Shown: positions 36,842 to 46,567 of the stretch, in pieces
Numbering within the stretch: position 1 is the stretch's first letter
Layout: each line of letters begins with the position of its first letter
DNA from: Acinetobacter ihumii
GTDB lineage: Bacteria; Pseudomonadota; Gammaproteobacteria; Pseudomonadales; Moraxellaceae
Direction of reading: 5' to 3'
Length of the DNA: 64,000 nucleotides
Assembly (NCBI RefSeq): GCF_900625095.1
Contig: NZ_LR130760.1
Span: 1,667,455-1,731,454 of the forward strand
Notes under the pieces: model-generated
What the model saw: only the letters and a program-made list of their open reading frames with translations
The model's database searches: none
What the model was told of the DNA's origin: nothing
Made by a program: the position numbers and the translations under genes

Positions 36842-39004
36842 ATGAATACAATTTTAATGATTCCAACTGCTGAGGGAGTCGGCTTAACCTCAGCATGTCT
36901 TGGCATGATCTACGCGCTCGACTGTAACGGCATTAAAGCCGGATTTTTAAAACCTTTTTCGCAAGAAAATCAGAATCAGGTTGACCGCACCACGTCGTTA
37001 TTTCACCATTTATTTCAACGTGATACCGTTCAATCTATTTCTCATGAGAAACTGCTGCAATATATTTCCGCAGGAGAAATGGATGATTTATTGGAAGAAG
37101 CGGTCAGCCTACATCGTATTATCGCTGCCCAGCAAGATGTGATTATTGTTGAAGGTTTACTACCTAATGGGCAAGATCATTTTGCGAGTGAACTGAATGC
37201 AGCACTTGCACAGGCACTAGATGCAAAAGTGATTTTAGTTAGCACAGCTGATATTCAAAACCCACGTAAAACTGCCGAAAAAATTGAAGCTCATTTGCGT
37301 CAGTTTGGTGGCATCAGCTCTAACCGTACTGCTGGGGTGTTATTCATGCGAACGCGTGGCTTACCCGAAGAAAGCGCGCAAATTCCGCTCACGATTGACC
37401 CTTCACTGCGTTTGTCTCAAGAAATTGAAAAATTTAGTCACGAATTACAGCAGTACAATCGGCATCTGGGTACGCAGGAATTACCTATTATTGGCATGGT
37501 GCCTTTTAGTAATATTTTGAGTGTACCTCGAACACTGGATATTGCCTCGGTTATTGATGGGGAATGGGTACATCAGGGCGAAGCCAAGCAACGACGAATT
37601 TTACATTCTAGTTTAATTGCCTCAAGCATCGAATATGAACTGAATAAATTTGTCGCAGGCGAACTGATTATCAGCGCATCAGAACGTACGGATGTTTTAC
37701 TGGCCAGCAGTTTGGCCAGTAGCAATGGCATTCCTTTGGCTGGTTTGGTGTTAACCGAAAGAAATGCACCGAATACACAGATTCTGGATTTTTGTCAAAA
37801 TGCGATTAAGCGTGGCTTGCCCATTTTACATACCAAGCTCAACACCCTTGAAACTGCTCAGCGTCTAGCCGATTTTGGCAATGAAATTCCAATTGATGAC
37901 ACTGAACGTGCCGAACAAGTCACACGTTTTGTCTCGAGCCACATCGATACTGCATGGCTGAAAGCGCAAGTGAACAGTCATCTGCGACCGCGTTTGTCTC
38001 CTTCTGCATTTCGACATGAATTGGTACAAAAATCCATTGCAGCGAAAAAGCGTATTGTACTGCCAGAAGGAGATGAGCCTCGCACGGTGCAAGCCGCTGC
38101 TATTTGTCAGGCACGGGGTATTGCGCAGTGTATTTTATTGGCGAAACCAGAATCTGTGGTCGAGGTTGCCAAAGCTCGCGGTATTGAATTACCCGATGAT
38201 CTGGAAATTATTGATCCCGATAGCATTCGTGATCAGTATGTCGCACCTATGGTCGAACTACGTAAAGGTAAACTCAACGAGTTACAGGCCAAAGAACAAC
38301 TTCAAGACACCGTGGTCCTCGGTACGATGATGCTGGCGCTCGATCAAGTCGATGGTCTGGTTTCAGGTGCAATTCATCCCACCGCCAATACGGTTCGCCC
38401 TGCCTTTCAATTGATTAAGACCGCTCCCGAATACTCCTTGGTATCATCCATCTTTTTTATGCTGTTGCCTGATGAAGTGTTTGTCTACGGCGATTGTGCG
38501 ATTAATCCTGATCCTGATGCACAGCAATTGGCAGAAATTGCGATTCAATCTGCGGACTCGGCCAAGGCCTTTGGCATTGAACCACGTATTGCCATGATTA
38601 GTTATTCGACAGGCACTTCTGGTACAGGTGCAGATGTCGAAAAAGTCGCTGAAGCCACGCAAATTGCCAAACAACGCCGCCCCGATCTGTTAATTGATGG
38701 GCCATTACAATACGATGCAGCATCGGTAGAGAGTGTCGGTCGCCAAAAAGCACCCGATTCACAAGTCGCAGGTCGTGCCAATGTGTTTATTTTCCCAGAC
38801 TTAAATACTGGTAATACCACTTATAAAGCCGTTCAACGTTCTGCCAATGTGGTCAGTGTCGGACCCATGTTGCAAGGTTTGAATAAACCTGTAAATGATT
38901 TATCACGGGGTGCATTGGTCGATGATATTGTATTCACCATTGCACTGACAGCCATTCAGGCTGAACAACAGGGCGAAGCAAAAGCAGCGCATCTAGCATC
39001 TTAG
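36842..39004 (+). CDS. pta: Phosphate acetyltransferase, long form
   Basis: Enzyme of 720 aa interconverting acetyl-CoA and acetyl phosphate. It is the three-part form: an N-terminal BioD-like P-loop-derived domain (about 1-215, starting ILMIPTAEGVGLTS), a DRTGG domain (about 230-340) and the C-terminal catalytic PTA_PTB domain (about 395-712, with IHPTANTVRPAFQ and SYSTGTSGTG). The N-terminal parts give allosteric control in E. coli Pta. Cotranscribed with ackA. Confidence 0.96.
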   Translation: MNTILMIPTAEGVGLTSACLGMIYALDCNGIKAGFLKPFSQENQNQVDRTTSLFHHLFQRDTVQSISHEKLLQYISAGEMDDLLEEAVSLHRIIAAQQDVIIVEGLLPNGQDHFASELNAALAQALDAKVILVSTADIQNPRKTAEKIEAHLRQFGGISSNRTAGVLFMRTRGLPEESAQIPLTIDPSLRLSQEIEKFSHELQQYNRHLGTQELPIIGMVPFSNILSVPRTLDIASVIDGEWVHQGEAKQRRILHSSLIASSIEYELNKFVAGELIISASERTDVLLASSLASSNGIPLAGLVLTERNAPNTQILDFCQNAIKRGLPILHTKLNTLETAQRLADFGNEIPIDDTERAEQVTRFVSSHIDTAWLKAQVNSHLRPRLSPSAFRHELVQKSIAAKKRIVLPEGDEPRTVQAAAICQARGIAQCILLAKPESVVEVAKARGIELPDDLEIIDPDSIRDQYVAPMVELRKGKLNELQAKEQLQDTVVLGTMMLALDQVDGLVSGAIHPTANTVRPAFQLIKTAPEYSLVSSIFFMLLPDEVFVYGDCAINPDPDAQQLAEIAIQSADSAKAFGIEPRIAMISYSTGTSGTGADVEKVAEATQIAKQRRPDLLIDGPLQYDAASVESVGRQKAPDSQVAGRANVFIFPDLNTGNTTYKAVQRSANVVSVGPMLQGLNKPVNDLSRGALVDDIVFTIALTAIQAEQQGEAKAAHLAS

Positions 39005-39025
39005 TCGGCATATTGATATCGCAGT

Positions 39026-39051
39026 AGTCCCTTGAACAAAGGGACTTTTTT
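39026..39051 (+). terminator. Intrinsic terminator after pta
   Basis: Stem AGTCCCTT/AAGGGACT with a 5-nt loop followed by a T-rich tract, 22 nt after the pta stop. Confidence 0.85.
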
Positions 39052-39155
39052 ATTTTTAAGCACTGATTTTCCAAAACACCTATTGAAACAATCATTAAAA
39101 TGCTCAGGGTTATAATACTTAGCAAATAACACCTTAAACACAAAAAATGCGAAGA

Positions 39156-39189
39156 AAAAAACCGAGTTAATTGCTTAACTCGGTTTTTT
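39156..39189. terminator. Bidirectional terminator between pta and mdh
   Basis: Perfect 15-bp stem AAAAAACCGAGTTAA/TTAACTCGGTTTTTT with a 4-nt loop. T runs follow on both strands, and it lies 47 nt after the mdh stop, so its main job is ending mdh. Confidence 0.88.
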
Positions 39190-39236
39190 GAATCATTCAG
39201 AGCAATCTATTTTAATTCAAACAGATCAACTCTCAA

Positions 39237-40223
39237 TTATTTCAACATGTCTGCAATTGCAGCACGTTCTTCTTCAAGCTCATTAAGCGTAAAGTTGATA
39301 CGCTCACGGCTGAATTCATCGATTTCTAAACCTTGAACGATTTTGTATTCACCGTTTTCAGTGGTAACAGGGAAACCAAACATCACCCCTTCAGGAATAC
39401 CATATGAACCGTCAGATGGAATACCCATCGTCACCCATTTGCCGTTTGTACCCAACGCCCAATCACGCATGTGGTCAATGGCAGCATTTGCAGCAGAAGC
39501 AGCAGAAGATAAACCACGCGCTTCAATGATCGCAGCACCACGCTTACCTACAGTTGGAAGGAACACATCTTTGTTCCATTCTGCATCGTTGATTTTGTCT
39601 TTTAAGCTTACGCCATTTGCAGTTGCAAAGCGGTAGTCCGCATACATGGTTGGTGAGTGGTTGCCCCACACAGTCATGTTTTCAATATCAGCAACCGCAA
39701 CACCTGCTTTTTGAGCAATTTGAGTCAAAGCACGGTTGTGGTCAAGACGTAGCATGGCAGTGAAGTTTTTCGCAGGAAGATCTGGAGCAGAATTCATTGC
39801 GATATAAGCATTGGTGTTTGCAGGGTTACCGACAACCAATACTTTAACATCACGGCTCGCCACTTCATTTAATGCTTGACCTTGACCGATGAAGATTTCA
39901 CCGTTCACTTTCAACAAGTCAGCACGTTCCATACCAGGACCACGTGGACGAGAACCCACCAATAATGCATAGTCAGCATCTTTGAATGCTACTTTAGGAT
40001 CATCAGTTCCGATCATGCCAGCCAATAATGGGAAAGCACAGTCATCAAGTTCCATCATCACGCCTTTTAGCGCTTGTTGAGCTTTCTCAACTGGAATTTC
40101 AAGCAATTGCAAAATCACTGGTTGATCTTTGCCTAACATTTCACCGCTTGCGATACGGAATAACAAGCTATAACCAATTTGACCTGCAGCGCCAGTAACG
40201 GCAACACGAACGGGTTGCTTCAT
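39237..40223 (-). CDS. mdh: Malate dehydrogenase
   Basis: NAD-dependent enzyme of 328 aa interconverting malate and oxaloacetate in the TCA cycle. N-terminal [10 protein letters not shown] binds [18 protein letters not shown] is the substrate loop and [12 protein letters not shown] holds the catalytic His. This is the cytosolic-type family (about 330 aa) rather than the 312-aa E. coli type. Confidence 0.96.
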   Translation of the reverse strand: MKQPVRVAVTGAAGQIGYSLLFRIASGEMLGKDQPVILQLLEIPVEKAQQALKGVMMELDDCAFPLLAGMIGTDDPKVAFKDADYALLVGSRPRGPGMERADLLKVNGEIFIGQGQALNEVASRDVKVLVVGNPANTNAYIAMNSAPDLPAKNFTAMLRLDHNRALTQIAQKAGVAVADIENMTVWGNHSPTMYADYRFATANGVSLKDKINDAEWNKDVFLPTVGKRGAAIIEARGLSSAASAANAAIDHMRDWALGTNGKWVTMGIPSDGSYGIPEGVMFGFPVTTENGEYKIVQGLEIDEFSRERINFTLNELEEERAAIADMLK

Positions 40224-40392
40224 GTAATTATCTCCAATTGAGGATCGTTAAGATGATTAAATAGTCGTTCCATTTAATCTAATAATCATAAACGGCAAAG
40301 ATTGTACTCCAAACCACACAGAGATGCATTTAAAAGAGAATGAATTTCAACAAAAGTCTGATAGAAAATATAAATCAATTGCGACTTGGTGA

Positions 40393-41055
40393 TTAATAAC
40401 TACCCTTAATCGTGAATTCACTCGGACAATTTGCAACGATATGATTTGAACATTGTTTATAGGTTCCATTGACCTGATAGCAAACTTGAACCTCTGTCAA
40501 AATTGAATCTGAGCGGGAAGATTGACAATTGAAACGTATACCACTAGCAGGTAATGACGGGTTTAAACGCGTAAATTGCTGTTGTAAATTACTTCTTTCA
40601 ATTTCCTTATTGGTGCTATTGGTCAAGTCTGATGGAATTTTTAAACGCTCTGCGTAGTTAATAATCATTCTAAAATATTGACTGGCTGACATGGGGATAC
40701 ACCCCCCAATACTACGCCACAATTGCGCTCTGGCATTTTCATCTGGCATGACCCTAGCCACCACTTTAGCCTGTAATGGCGACAACGTGGCAGATGAGGT
40801 TGTCTCACAGCTCGGATGTGCAGTTTCTGGCAATAATCCTGTAATAGTCAGGGAATAACCCTCAAGACATTTGCGTTGCTTTTGTCGGGATGAATCCAGC
40901 GCACAGACCGCTGGAGTCATTTGTATTTGCATGACATAGCCCTGTAGACGCGGCGTATCTGCATAAAGATTCGGAGCAAATAGATAAATATTCACCCAGA
41001 ATAAACACCCAGCAGACCATAAACAGCAATGGTATATGAGACTCTTTTTTTTCAT
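40393..41055 (-). CDS. Secreted RNase T2-like protein lacking catalytic histidines
   Basis: Protein of 220 aa with an N-terminal signal or anchor segment (about 10-32) and many Cys. YSLTITGLLPE lines up with the T2 motif LTxHGLWP, and QLWRSIGGCIPMSASQYF with the second motif around HExxKHGTC. In both, the expected His is replaced (Thr and Ser), so ribonuclease activity is doubtful. It lies 42 nt downstream of the lytic transglycosylase gene and is probably cotranscribed. Fold assignment is moderately sure; function unknown. Annotation pipelines may simply call it a ribonuclease. Confidence 0.62.
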   Translation of the reverse strand: MKKKSLIYHCCLWSAGCLFWVNIYLFAPNLYADTPRLQGYVMQIQMTPAVCALDSSRQKQRKCLEGYSLTITGLLPETAHPSCETTSSATLSPLQAKVVARVMPDENARAQLWRSIGGCIPMSASQYFRMIINYAERLKIPSDLTNSTNKEIERSNLQQQFTRLNPSLPASGIRFNCQSSRSDSILTEVQVCYQVNGTYKQCSNHIVANCPSEFTIKGSY

Positions 41056-41097
41056 CGAACTAAAAACTTAACCGTTATCATTAAACGTCCGTACTCC

Positions 41098-43083
41098 TTA
41101 AGGTGTACTACGGACAGGTATGGGCTGCATACGTTGTTCTATGGATTGAGGCCCCCGCCCCAACATCACACCATAGTGTGCTGCATTGGTCATGACATGT
41201 TTGACATAATCACGCGTCTCAAGCAAAGGAATACTTTCCGTGTATTGGTCTGCCGCCAAAGATTGAAAATCAGGCTGCCAGCGACGGGCGCGATTTGGAC
41301 CCGCATTATAACCTGCGGTTGCCAATACTGGATTGCCGCTTAATTGGCTTTGAATCATGGAGAGGTAAAATGTGCCATAACGCACATTGGTATTCATATC
41401 ACTGAGTGCGGCAGGGTTGTAGGTTTCCCCCATTTGTCGGGCAATCAATTTTGCCGTGTCTGGCATAATTTGCATCAGCCCTCCCGCACCCACATGCGAA
41501 CGTGCCGAAGTGACAAAACGGCTTTCCTGACGCATTAACCCATACGCCCAAGCAGGATCAATGCCTGCATTTTGACTGTGATTCACCACAGTCACTTTAT
41601 GCGGCATGATATAACGATAAGAATAATTATGTTTATTGACCGTACGGTCTGCGGCATAAATCGCCCGATCATACCATCCAATTTCGCTAGCACGTTGGGC
41701 TGCCGCCAACAATAAACCATCATCATGTTTCAGATAAGCCTGACGAACTGCCCAGTTCCATTCACGATTAACATAATTATCTGGTGCATTGACATTTCTT
41801 AATGCAAAAGCGCGTCTAAAGTGAATATCCTGATTTAATCGCTGTAGATCTGCACTGCTTGCTTGTGAAAATTCAGGAATATCATTATATTTTTTCCCAA
41901 GATGATCACGCGCCAGTAAATTATGATAATCATCGCCCGATTGGGCAAGTTTCTGGTAAATTTGCTGCGCCTGTTGCTTGGCTTGACGGTCACTGCGTTG
42001 CTCTAAAGCACGAGCTAACCAATACTGCCAGCGATCCTCCTGTTTCTGGCTCACCGACATCGCATCGATCGCACGAATTAGACTTTCCCATGAACCAAAA
42101 CGAATGGCCTGACGGGCATAAACTTCGGCTTCTTCAGGGCTAATCGGGTAGCCATAACTTAAATCGAAGTAATTTAGCACTTCACGATTGAAATTATTTT
42201 TCATCACCGTGGTACCGCCAATATAGCCCACAGTACGATATAAATATTTCTGTACATCTGGCGGTGTGCCTTCAGCCGCTTTTTTGACATTCGCCAGTGC
42301 TGAAGTTAAATCACTATCTGTCAAACGTCCCATGGCAAAGATCAAGTAAGCGTAATCCGCTTGTGATGCTTTCGGTGCAGCCCATAGGTAGTTTAAGGGA
42401 TTAGACTGAATCTGATTCAACTGAGCCAGTGACAAACTCACGCCAAGGGTTTGCGCTGTCGATAATGCCAAGCCAGACTGCCCTGCGCGTAATTGTCCCC
42501 ATAAGCGTTGCTGACGGTCCTGAGCAGACATTAGCGGGCTGGACTGCATCATTCGCCCCAGTCCATTACAGGAATCGGGCTGGGTATTGGTCGTGAGCCA
42601 GACATCTTTATATTCAGCAAATACCAAAGGGTCACCCGAACTGGCACGAACCTGTGCCAAGGCACAACTTTCCGCACGGTCAGGATTACTCACATAGGGA
42701 ATGACGGGTTGTGCACCCGCAAAATCCCCTTGTTTGACTTTTTCTTCAACGTAATCAGCCGATAATTTTTCTGCCATCGCTGAGTTTGGATAGCGCTTAG
42801 CGAAATTAATAATGGATGCAGCAGGTTTTAAAGCAAGATCGGTATTGAGTAACCAATATTCTGGATAATAACCCAGCACATCATTTTGCATGGAAAACTG
42901 ATATTGATTCAGGCTGCTCAAGTCCCCAGCATTGGCAGCACGCAATGCATCATTAAATTGTTCATCAGCGGCAAACACCATTGCCCCGTTCAATGATGCC
43001 CAAGCACTCAGAATACTGGTATAGATCCATTTATTTTTCAATAAAACTGTCACTGAAGATTTTCTCTTTTGTTTCCATGGCAT
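41098..43083 (-). CDS. slt: Soluble lytic murein transglycosylase (Slt70 family)
   Basis: Periplasmic enzyme of 661 aa that cleaves the MurNAc-GlcNAc bond to give 1,6-anhydro ends. A signal peptide ends near AMVFAA (about 38), then a long superhelical domain of repeats, then the C-type lysozyme-like catalytic domain from about 500 with Glu in RQESRF, AGGLMQIMPDTA and AGYNAGPNRARRW. Products feed NagZ recycling encoded 11 kb away. Confidence 0.93.
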   Translation of the reverse strand: MPWKQKRKSSVTVLLKNKWIYTSILSAWASLNGAMVFAADEQFNDALRAANAGDLSSLNQYQFSMQNDVLGYYPEYWLLNTDLALKPAASIINFAKRYPNSAMAEKLSADYVEEKVKQGDFAGAQPVIPYVSNPDRAESCALAQVRASSGDPLVFAEYKDVWLTTNTQPDSCNGLGRMMQSSPLMSAQDRQQRLWGQLRAGQSGLALSTAQTLGVSLSLAQLNQIQSNPLNYLWAAPKASQADYAYLIFAMGRLTDSDLTSALANVKKAAEGTPPDVQKYLYRTVGYIGGTTVMKNNFNREVLNYFDLSYGYPISPEEAEVYARQAIRFGSWESLIRAIDAMSVSQKQEDRWQYWLARALEQRSDRQAKQQAQQIYQKLAQSGDDYHNLLARDHLGKKYNDIPEFSQASSADLQRLNQDIHFRRAFALRNVNAPDNYVNREWNWAVRQAYLKHDDGLLLAAAQRASEIGWYDRAIYAADRTVNKHNYSYRYIMPHKVTVVNHSQNAGIDPAWAYGLMRQESRFVTSARSHVGAGGLMQIMPDTAKLIARQMGETYNPAALSDMNTNVRYGTFYLSMIQSQLSGNPVLATAGYNAGPNRARRWQPDFQSLAADQYTESIPLLETRDYVKHVMTNAAHYGVMLGRGPQSIEQRMQPIPVRSTP

Positions 43084-43386
43084 AGACGCTTTTTAAGACC
43101 ACAACAAACCACTGCGCTCAGTTAGTGTAATTATTCTTTACACTCGCTACTGTTGTGTTATGTAACCTGCTGATTCCCAAAAAGTAATATTCACATTATT
43201 TTAATTGAAAAATCAATAAGCTTCGGCAGAATTGCCCCAATAAGTTTTAGCAGAAACATTGCTATTTAAGTGATAATCGATTGCTGCTTATTTATTTTGA
43301 TCGCTGGCGCTTAAATACTGCTACAATTGCGCGCTTTCCTTGGGTCAAACACCCATCAATCGTTTTTAATTTGTTTAGGAGCCTAC
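43084..43386. other. Divergent intergenic region between slt and miaB
   Basis: No gene seen. AT-rich. Holds a candidate extended -10 for miaB (separate entry) and the AGGAG Shine-Dalgarno of miaB. Confidence 0.5.
43319..43327 (+). promoter_or_regulatory. Candidate extended -10 promoter of miaB
   Basis: TGCTACAAT, an extended -10 (TGn plus TACAAT), about 60 nt before the miaB ATG. A TTGATC hexamer lies upstream at a 19-nt spacing, longer than ideal; extended -10 promoters can work with a poor -35. Confidence 0.42.
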
Positions 43387-44838
43387 ATGACGGTTCAAAC
43401 CTTCATTCCAAATGGTGCCAAAGCTGCCTCAGAAAACACTGTTACCCAGCCAACGCACACCCATGATGTTTCAATCAAGAAATTGTATATTGAAACTCAA
43501 GGGTGTCAGATGAATGAGTATGACAGTCACCGTATGGCAGACCTTTTAGGCGATTCTCACGGCTATGTTTTAACAACTGATCCGAAAGAAGCCGATATTC
43601 TGCTCATGAATACCTGCTCTATTCGTGAAAAAGCACAAGAAAAAGTGTTTAGTGAATTAGGACGCTGGCGCAAACTCAAAGAACACAACCCCGACTTGAT
43701 TATTGGCGTTGGGGGTTGTGTTGCGTCTCAAGAGGGCGACAATATTCAAAAACGTGCGCCTTATGTGGATATGGTTTTTGGTCCACAAACCTTGCATCGT
43801 TTACCGCAAATGCTCGATCAACATCAGGATCAGGTTGAAAAACCAAAAAAAGATAAAATCAAACTGGTGGATATCTCTTTCCCTGATATTGAAAAATTCG
43901 ACTTTTTGCCTGAACCGCGTGTCGAGGGCTTTAAGGCATTTGTTTCCATCATGGAAGGTTGCTCAAAATATTGTTCATTCTGCGTTGTGCCTTACACACG
44001 TGGTGAAGAAGTTTCTCGCCCACTCGATGATGTATTGGCAGAAATTGCAGGTTTGGCTGAAAAAGGTGTTCGTGAAATTTCCTTATTAGGTCAAAACGTC
44101 AACGGATATCGCGGTGAAACCTTTGAAGGCGGTATTTGTACTTTCCCTGAATTGTTACGACTCGTTTCAGAAATTCCCGGTATTGGACGTTTGCGTTATA
44201 CCACATCGCATCCACTTGAGTTTTCTGATGAGTTAATTCAATGCTATCGTGATTTACCACAAATGGTTTCGCATTTACATTTGCCTGTGCAAAGCGGCTC
44301 AAATGCGGTGCTTCAAGCCATGAAGCGTAATCACACGATTGATGTCTACATTGAAAAGATTGCCAAGTTGCGTAAAATCCGTCCTGATATGCATTTATCC
44401 AGTGATTTTATTATTGGTTTCCCGGGCGAAACTGATGAGCACTTTGAAGAAACGTATCAGTTTATCAAAGACTTGGACTTTGACCATTCTTATAGTTTTA
44501 TCTATTCAAAACGTCCCGGCACACCTGCTGCTGAACTTGAAGATACCACGCCAGAAGACGTGAAAAAAGAACGTTTAAGCAAAGTTCAACACTGGATTAA
44601 ACAATCCAGCATTCGTAAAACAGATGCGATGTTGGGCAGTATTCAGCGTGTTCTGATCGAAAGTGTTTCCGAAAAAAATCCTGACCTTTTGGTCGGTACT
44701 GCGGACAATACACGATTGGTTACATTTGTAGGTGATCCTTCATGGGTGGGACGTTTCGCAGAAATTGAGATCACCGAGATTAAAACTTTGAATTTAGTTT
44801 ATGGTGAGCTCTTGAATCTTGAGCCTGACGTGGCGTAA
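43387..44838 (+). CDS. miaB: tRNA-2-methylthio-N6-dimethylallyladenosine synthase MiaB
   Basis: Radical SAM methylthiotransferase of 483 aa modifying A37 of tRNAs reading UNN codons. UPF0004 domain with [12 protein letters not shown] and [10 protein letters not shown], radical SAM motif CSKYCSFC, and a C-terminal TRAM domain are seen. Start [10 protein letters not shown] follows AGGAG by 7 nt; the longer reading is not needed. The first 35 residues precede the conserved core. Heads a miaB-phoH-ybeY cluster. Confidence 0.95.
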   Translation: MTVQTFIPNGAKAASENTVTQPTHTHDVSIKKLYIETQGCQMNEYDSHRMADLLGDSHGYVLTTDPKEADILLMNTCSIREKAQEKVFSELGRWRKLKEHNPDLIIGVGGCVASQEGDNIQKRAPYVDMVFGPQTLHRLPQMLDQHQDQVEKPKKDKIKLVDISFPDIEKFDFLPEPRVEGFKAFVSIMEGCSKYCSFCVVPYTRGEEVSRPLDDVLAEIAGLAEKGVREISLLGQNVNGYRGETFEGGICTFPELLRLVSEIPGIGRLRYTTSHPLEFSDELIQCYRDLPQMVSHLHLPVQSGSNAVLQAMKRNHTIDVYIEKIAKLRKIRPDMHLSSDFIIGFPGETDEHFEETYQFIKDLDFDHSYSFIYSKRPGTPAAELEDTTPEDVKKERLSKVQHWIKQSSIRKTDAMLGSIQRVLIESVSEKNPDLLVGTADNTRLVTFVGDPSWVGRFAEIEITEIKTLNLVYGELLNLEPDVA

Positions 44839-44877
44839 TGTAAGGGTACAGAACAAGGCTACAAAAAGGATTCCTCT

Positions 44878-45957
44878 TTGACTGCAGCGATTCGACGTAC
44901 CGTTACTTTTCCCGGCGTTTCAATGACCCGTTTAAAAAGCATGTTAGGTGCATACAACGGTCATTTGAAGCAGATTGAACAGCGTTTAGATGTACAAATA
45001 ACTCATCGTGGTGACGCGTTCTACATCGATGGTGACATTGATGCAGTCGAGCGAGCGGAGTCATTACTCCAGCGTCTTTATGATGAATCAGAAATTTCAA
45101 GTCAGATCAGTGCAGATATTTTGCACCTGATGATTCAAGGTAGCCAGACAGACCGTGAACTGATGGATGATTCCGAACAGGAACATACTGGTTTAGATGT
45201 CTGGCTTCAAACGCCTAAAGGCCGAATTAACCCACGTGGTTCCAATCAAAAACGTTATGTCCAGCGTATTTTACAAAGTGATATCTCGTTTGGCATTGGA
45301 CCTGCGGGAACCGGTAAAACTTATTTAGCCGTCGCGGCCGCAGTAGATATGCTTGAACGCAATGAAATTCAACGTATTTTATTGGTGCGACCAGCGGTTG
45401 AAGCAGGTGAAAAGCTCGGCTTTCTACCAGGTGACTTAACTCAAAAAATCGATCCTTATTTGCGTCCTTTGTACGATGCCCTGTATGAAATGCTGGGTTT
45501 CGAAAAAGTGGCTAAACTGATTGAACGTCAAGTGATTGAAGTTGCGCCATTGGCTTACATGCGTGGTCGTACCCTGAATCATTCTTTCGTGATTCTGGAT
45601 GAAGCCCAAAATACCACGCCCGAGCAAATGAAGATGTTTTTAACTCGCTTGGGTTTTGGTTCTCGTGCCGTGATTACAGGAGATATTACTCAAGTTGATT
45701 TACCGCGTGGACAACAGTCTGGTCTGGCACATTCTTTACGGGTTTTAGAGCCAATCAAGGAAATCCATATTACTCGCTTTCATTCGCGTGATGTGGTTCG
45801 TCATCAATTGGTTCAAAAAATTGTGGAGGCGTATGAAGGCTGGGATTCTGAACAAAACCGTCTGACAGCCGAAGCACGCGCAGAGCGTAAAGCACGCCAG
45901 GATGCTTTAATGAGTGAAAATGATCTGGCTGCCGATGCCCAACATCAGGAAGCTTAA
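44878..45957 (+). CDS. ybeZ: PhoH-family ATPase (YbeZ-like)
   Basis: Protein of 359 aa with an N-terminal KH-like/R3H-type region (about 5-75) and a PhoH P-loop domain, Walker A GPAGTGKTYLA and Walker B VILDEAQN. YbeZ acts with YbeY in rRNA processing and ribosome quality control. Start is a TTG (MTAAIRRTV) about 8 nt after AAAGGA; the first ATG is 15 codons later. Forty nt after miaB. Confidence 0.9.
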   Translation: MTAAIRRTVTFPGVSMTRLKSMLGAYNGHLKQIEQRLDVQITHRGDAFYIDGDIDAVERAESLLQRLYDESEISSQISADILHLMIQGSQTDRELMDDSEQEHTGLDVWLQTPKGRINPRGSNQKRYVQRILQSDISFGIGPAGTGKTYLAVAAAVDMLERNEIQRILLVRPAVEAGEKLGFLPGDLTQKIDPYLRPLYDALYEMLGFEKVAKLIERQVIEVAPLAYMRGRTLNHSFVILDEAQNTTPEQMKMFLTRLGFGSRAVITGDITQVDLPRGQQSGLAHSLRVLEPIKEIHITRFHSRDVVRHQLVQKIVEAYEGWDSEQNRLTAEARAERKARQDALMSENDLAADAQHQEA

Positions 45958-45989
45958 TCAGCGATAATATTTTAGAGAAACACAAAATC

Positions 45990-46019
45990 AGGGGATTGCC
46001 ATATGCATCCCCTATTTTT
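45990..46019 (+). terminator. Terminator-like hairpin between phoH and ybeY
   Basis: Stem AGGGGAT/ATCCCCT with an 11-nt loop followed by ATTTTT. It ends only 14 nt before the ybeY TTG start and could limit readthrough into ybeY. Confidence 0.6.
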
Positions 46020-46033
46020 ATGAAGGATCCAGC

Positions 46034-46513
46034 TTGAAACTTAATCTTAGTCTGCAACAAGACTTTAAATCTTCCGATTTAGTCTTGAAGCGTGTTCAAA
46101 TTAAAAAAGCCATCGAAGTGACTTTGCGTCATGTTGATATCGAAACTGATTGTGAAATCGGGATTGCATGTGTCGACAATGAAGATAGCCATCGTTTAAA
46201 TCTTGAATATCGTGGCAAAGATAAACCGACCAACGTATTGTCTTTTCCGAGTGATATTCCTGAAGAAGTTTTACCCTTACTGGACGCTCGTCCTTTGGGT
46301 GACTTAGTCATTTGTATTCCAGTCGTATTACAAGAAGCGATTGAGCAAAATAAAACTGCGCACGATCATTTTATGCACATGCTGGTTCATGGCACGTTGC
46401 ATTTACTAGGTTATGACCATGAGCTTAGCGATGAAGATGCTGAAGAAATGGAAGCCTTAGAAATTGAAATTTTGGCCAAACTAGGATTGGATAATCCTTA
46501 TTTGGAGCAATAG
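46034..46513 (+). CDS. ybeY: Endoribonuclease YbeY (rRNA maturation factor)
   Basis: Metal-dependent RNase of 159 aa needed for 16S rRNA 3' processing. The zinc motif H-x3-H-x5-H is in [15 protein letters not shown], preceded by the conserved NVLSFPSD. Start is TTG (MKLNLSL) with AAGGA 7 nt upstream. Placed after the phoH-like gene, its usual partner. Confidence 0.95.
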   Translation: MKLNLSLQQDFKSSDLVLKRVQIKKAIEVTLRHVDIETDCEIGIACVDNEDSHRLNLEYRGKDKPTNVLSFPSDIPEEVLPLLDARPLGDLVICIPVVLQEAIEQNKTAHDHFMHMLVHGTLHLLGYDHELSDEDAEEMEALEIEILAKLGLDNPYLEQ

Positions 46514-46531
46514 TTTTTATAGCGTCAAATA

Positions 46532-46557
46532 AAAATGACCACTTTTGTGGTCATTTT
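46532..46557. terminator. Bidirectional terminator between ybeY and the broken receptor gene
   Basis: Perfect 11-bp stem AAAATGACCAC/GTGGTCATTTT with a 4-nt loop, T-rich on both strands. Serves convergent genes; it lies 10 nt after the receptor stop. Confidence 0.85.
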
Positions 46558-46567
46558 AAGAGATTCT

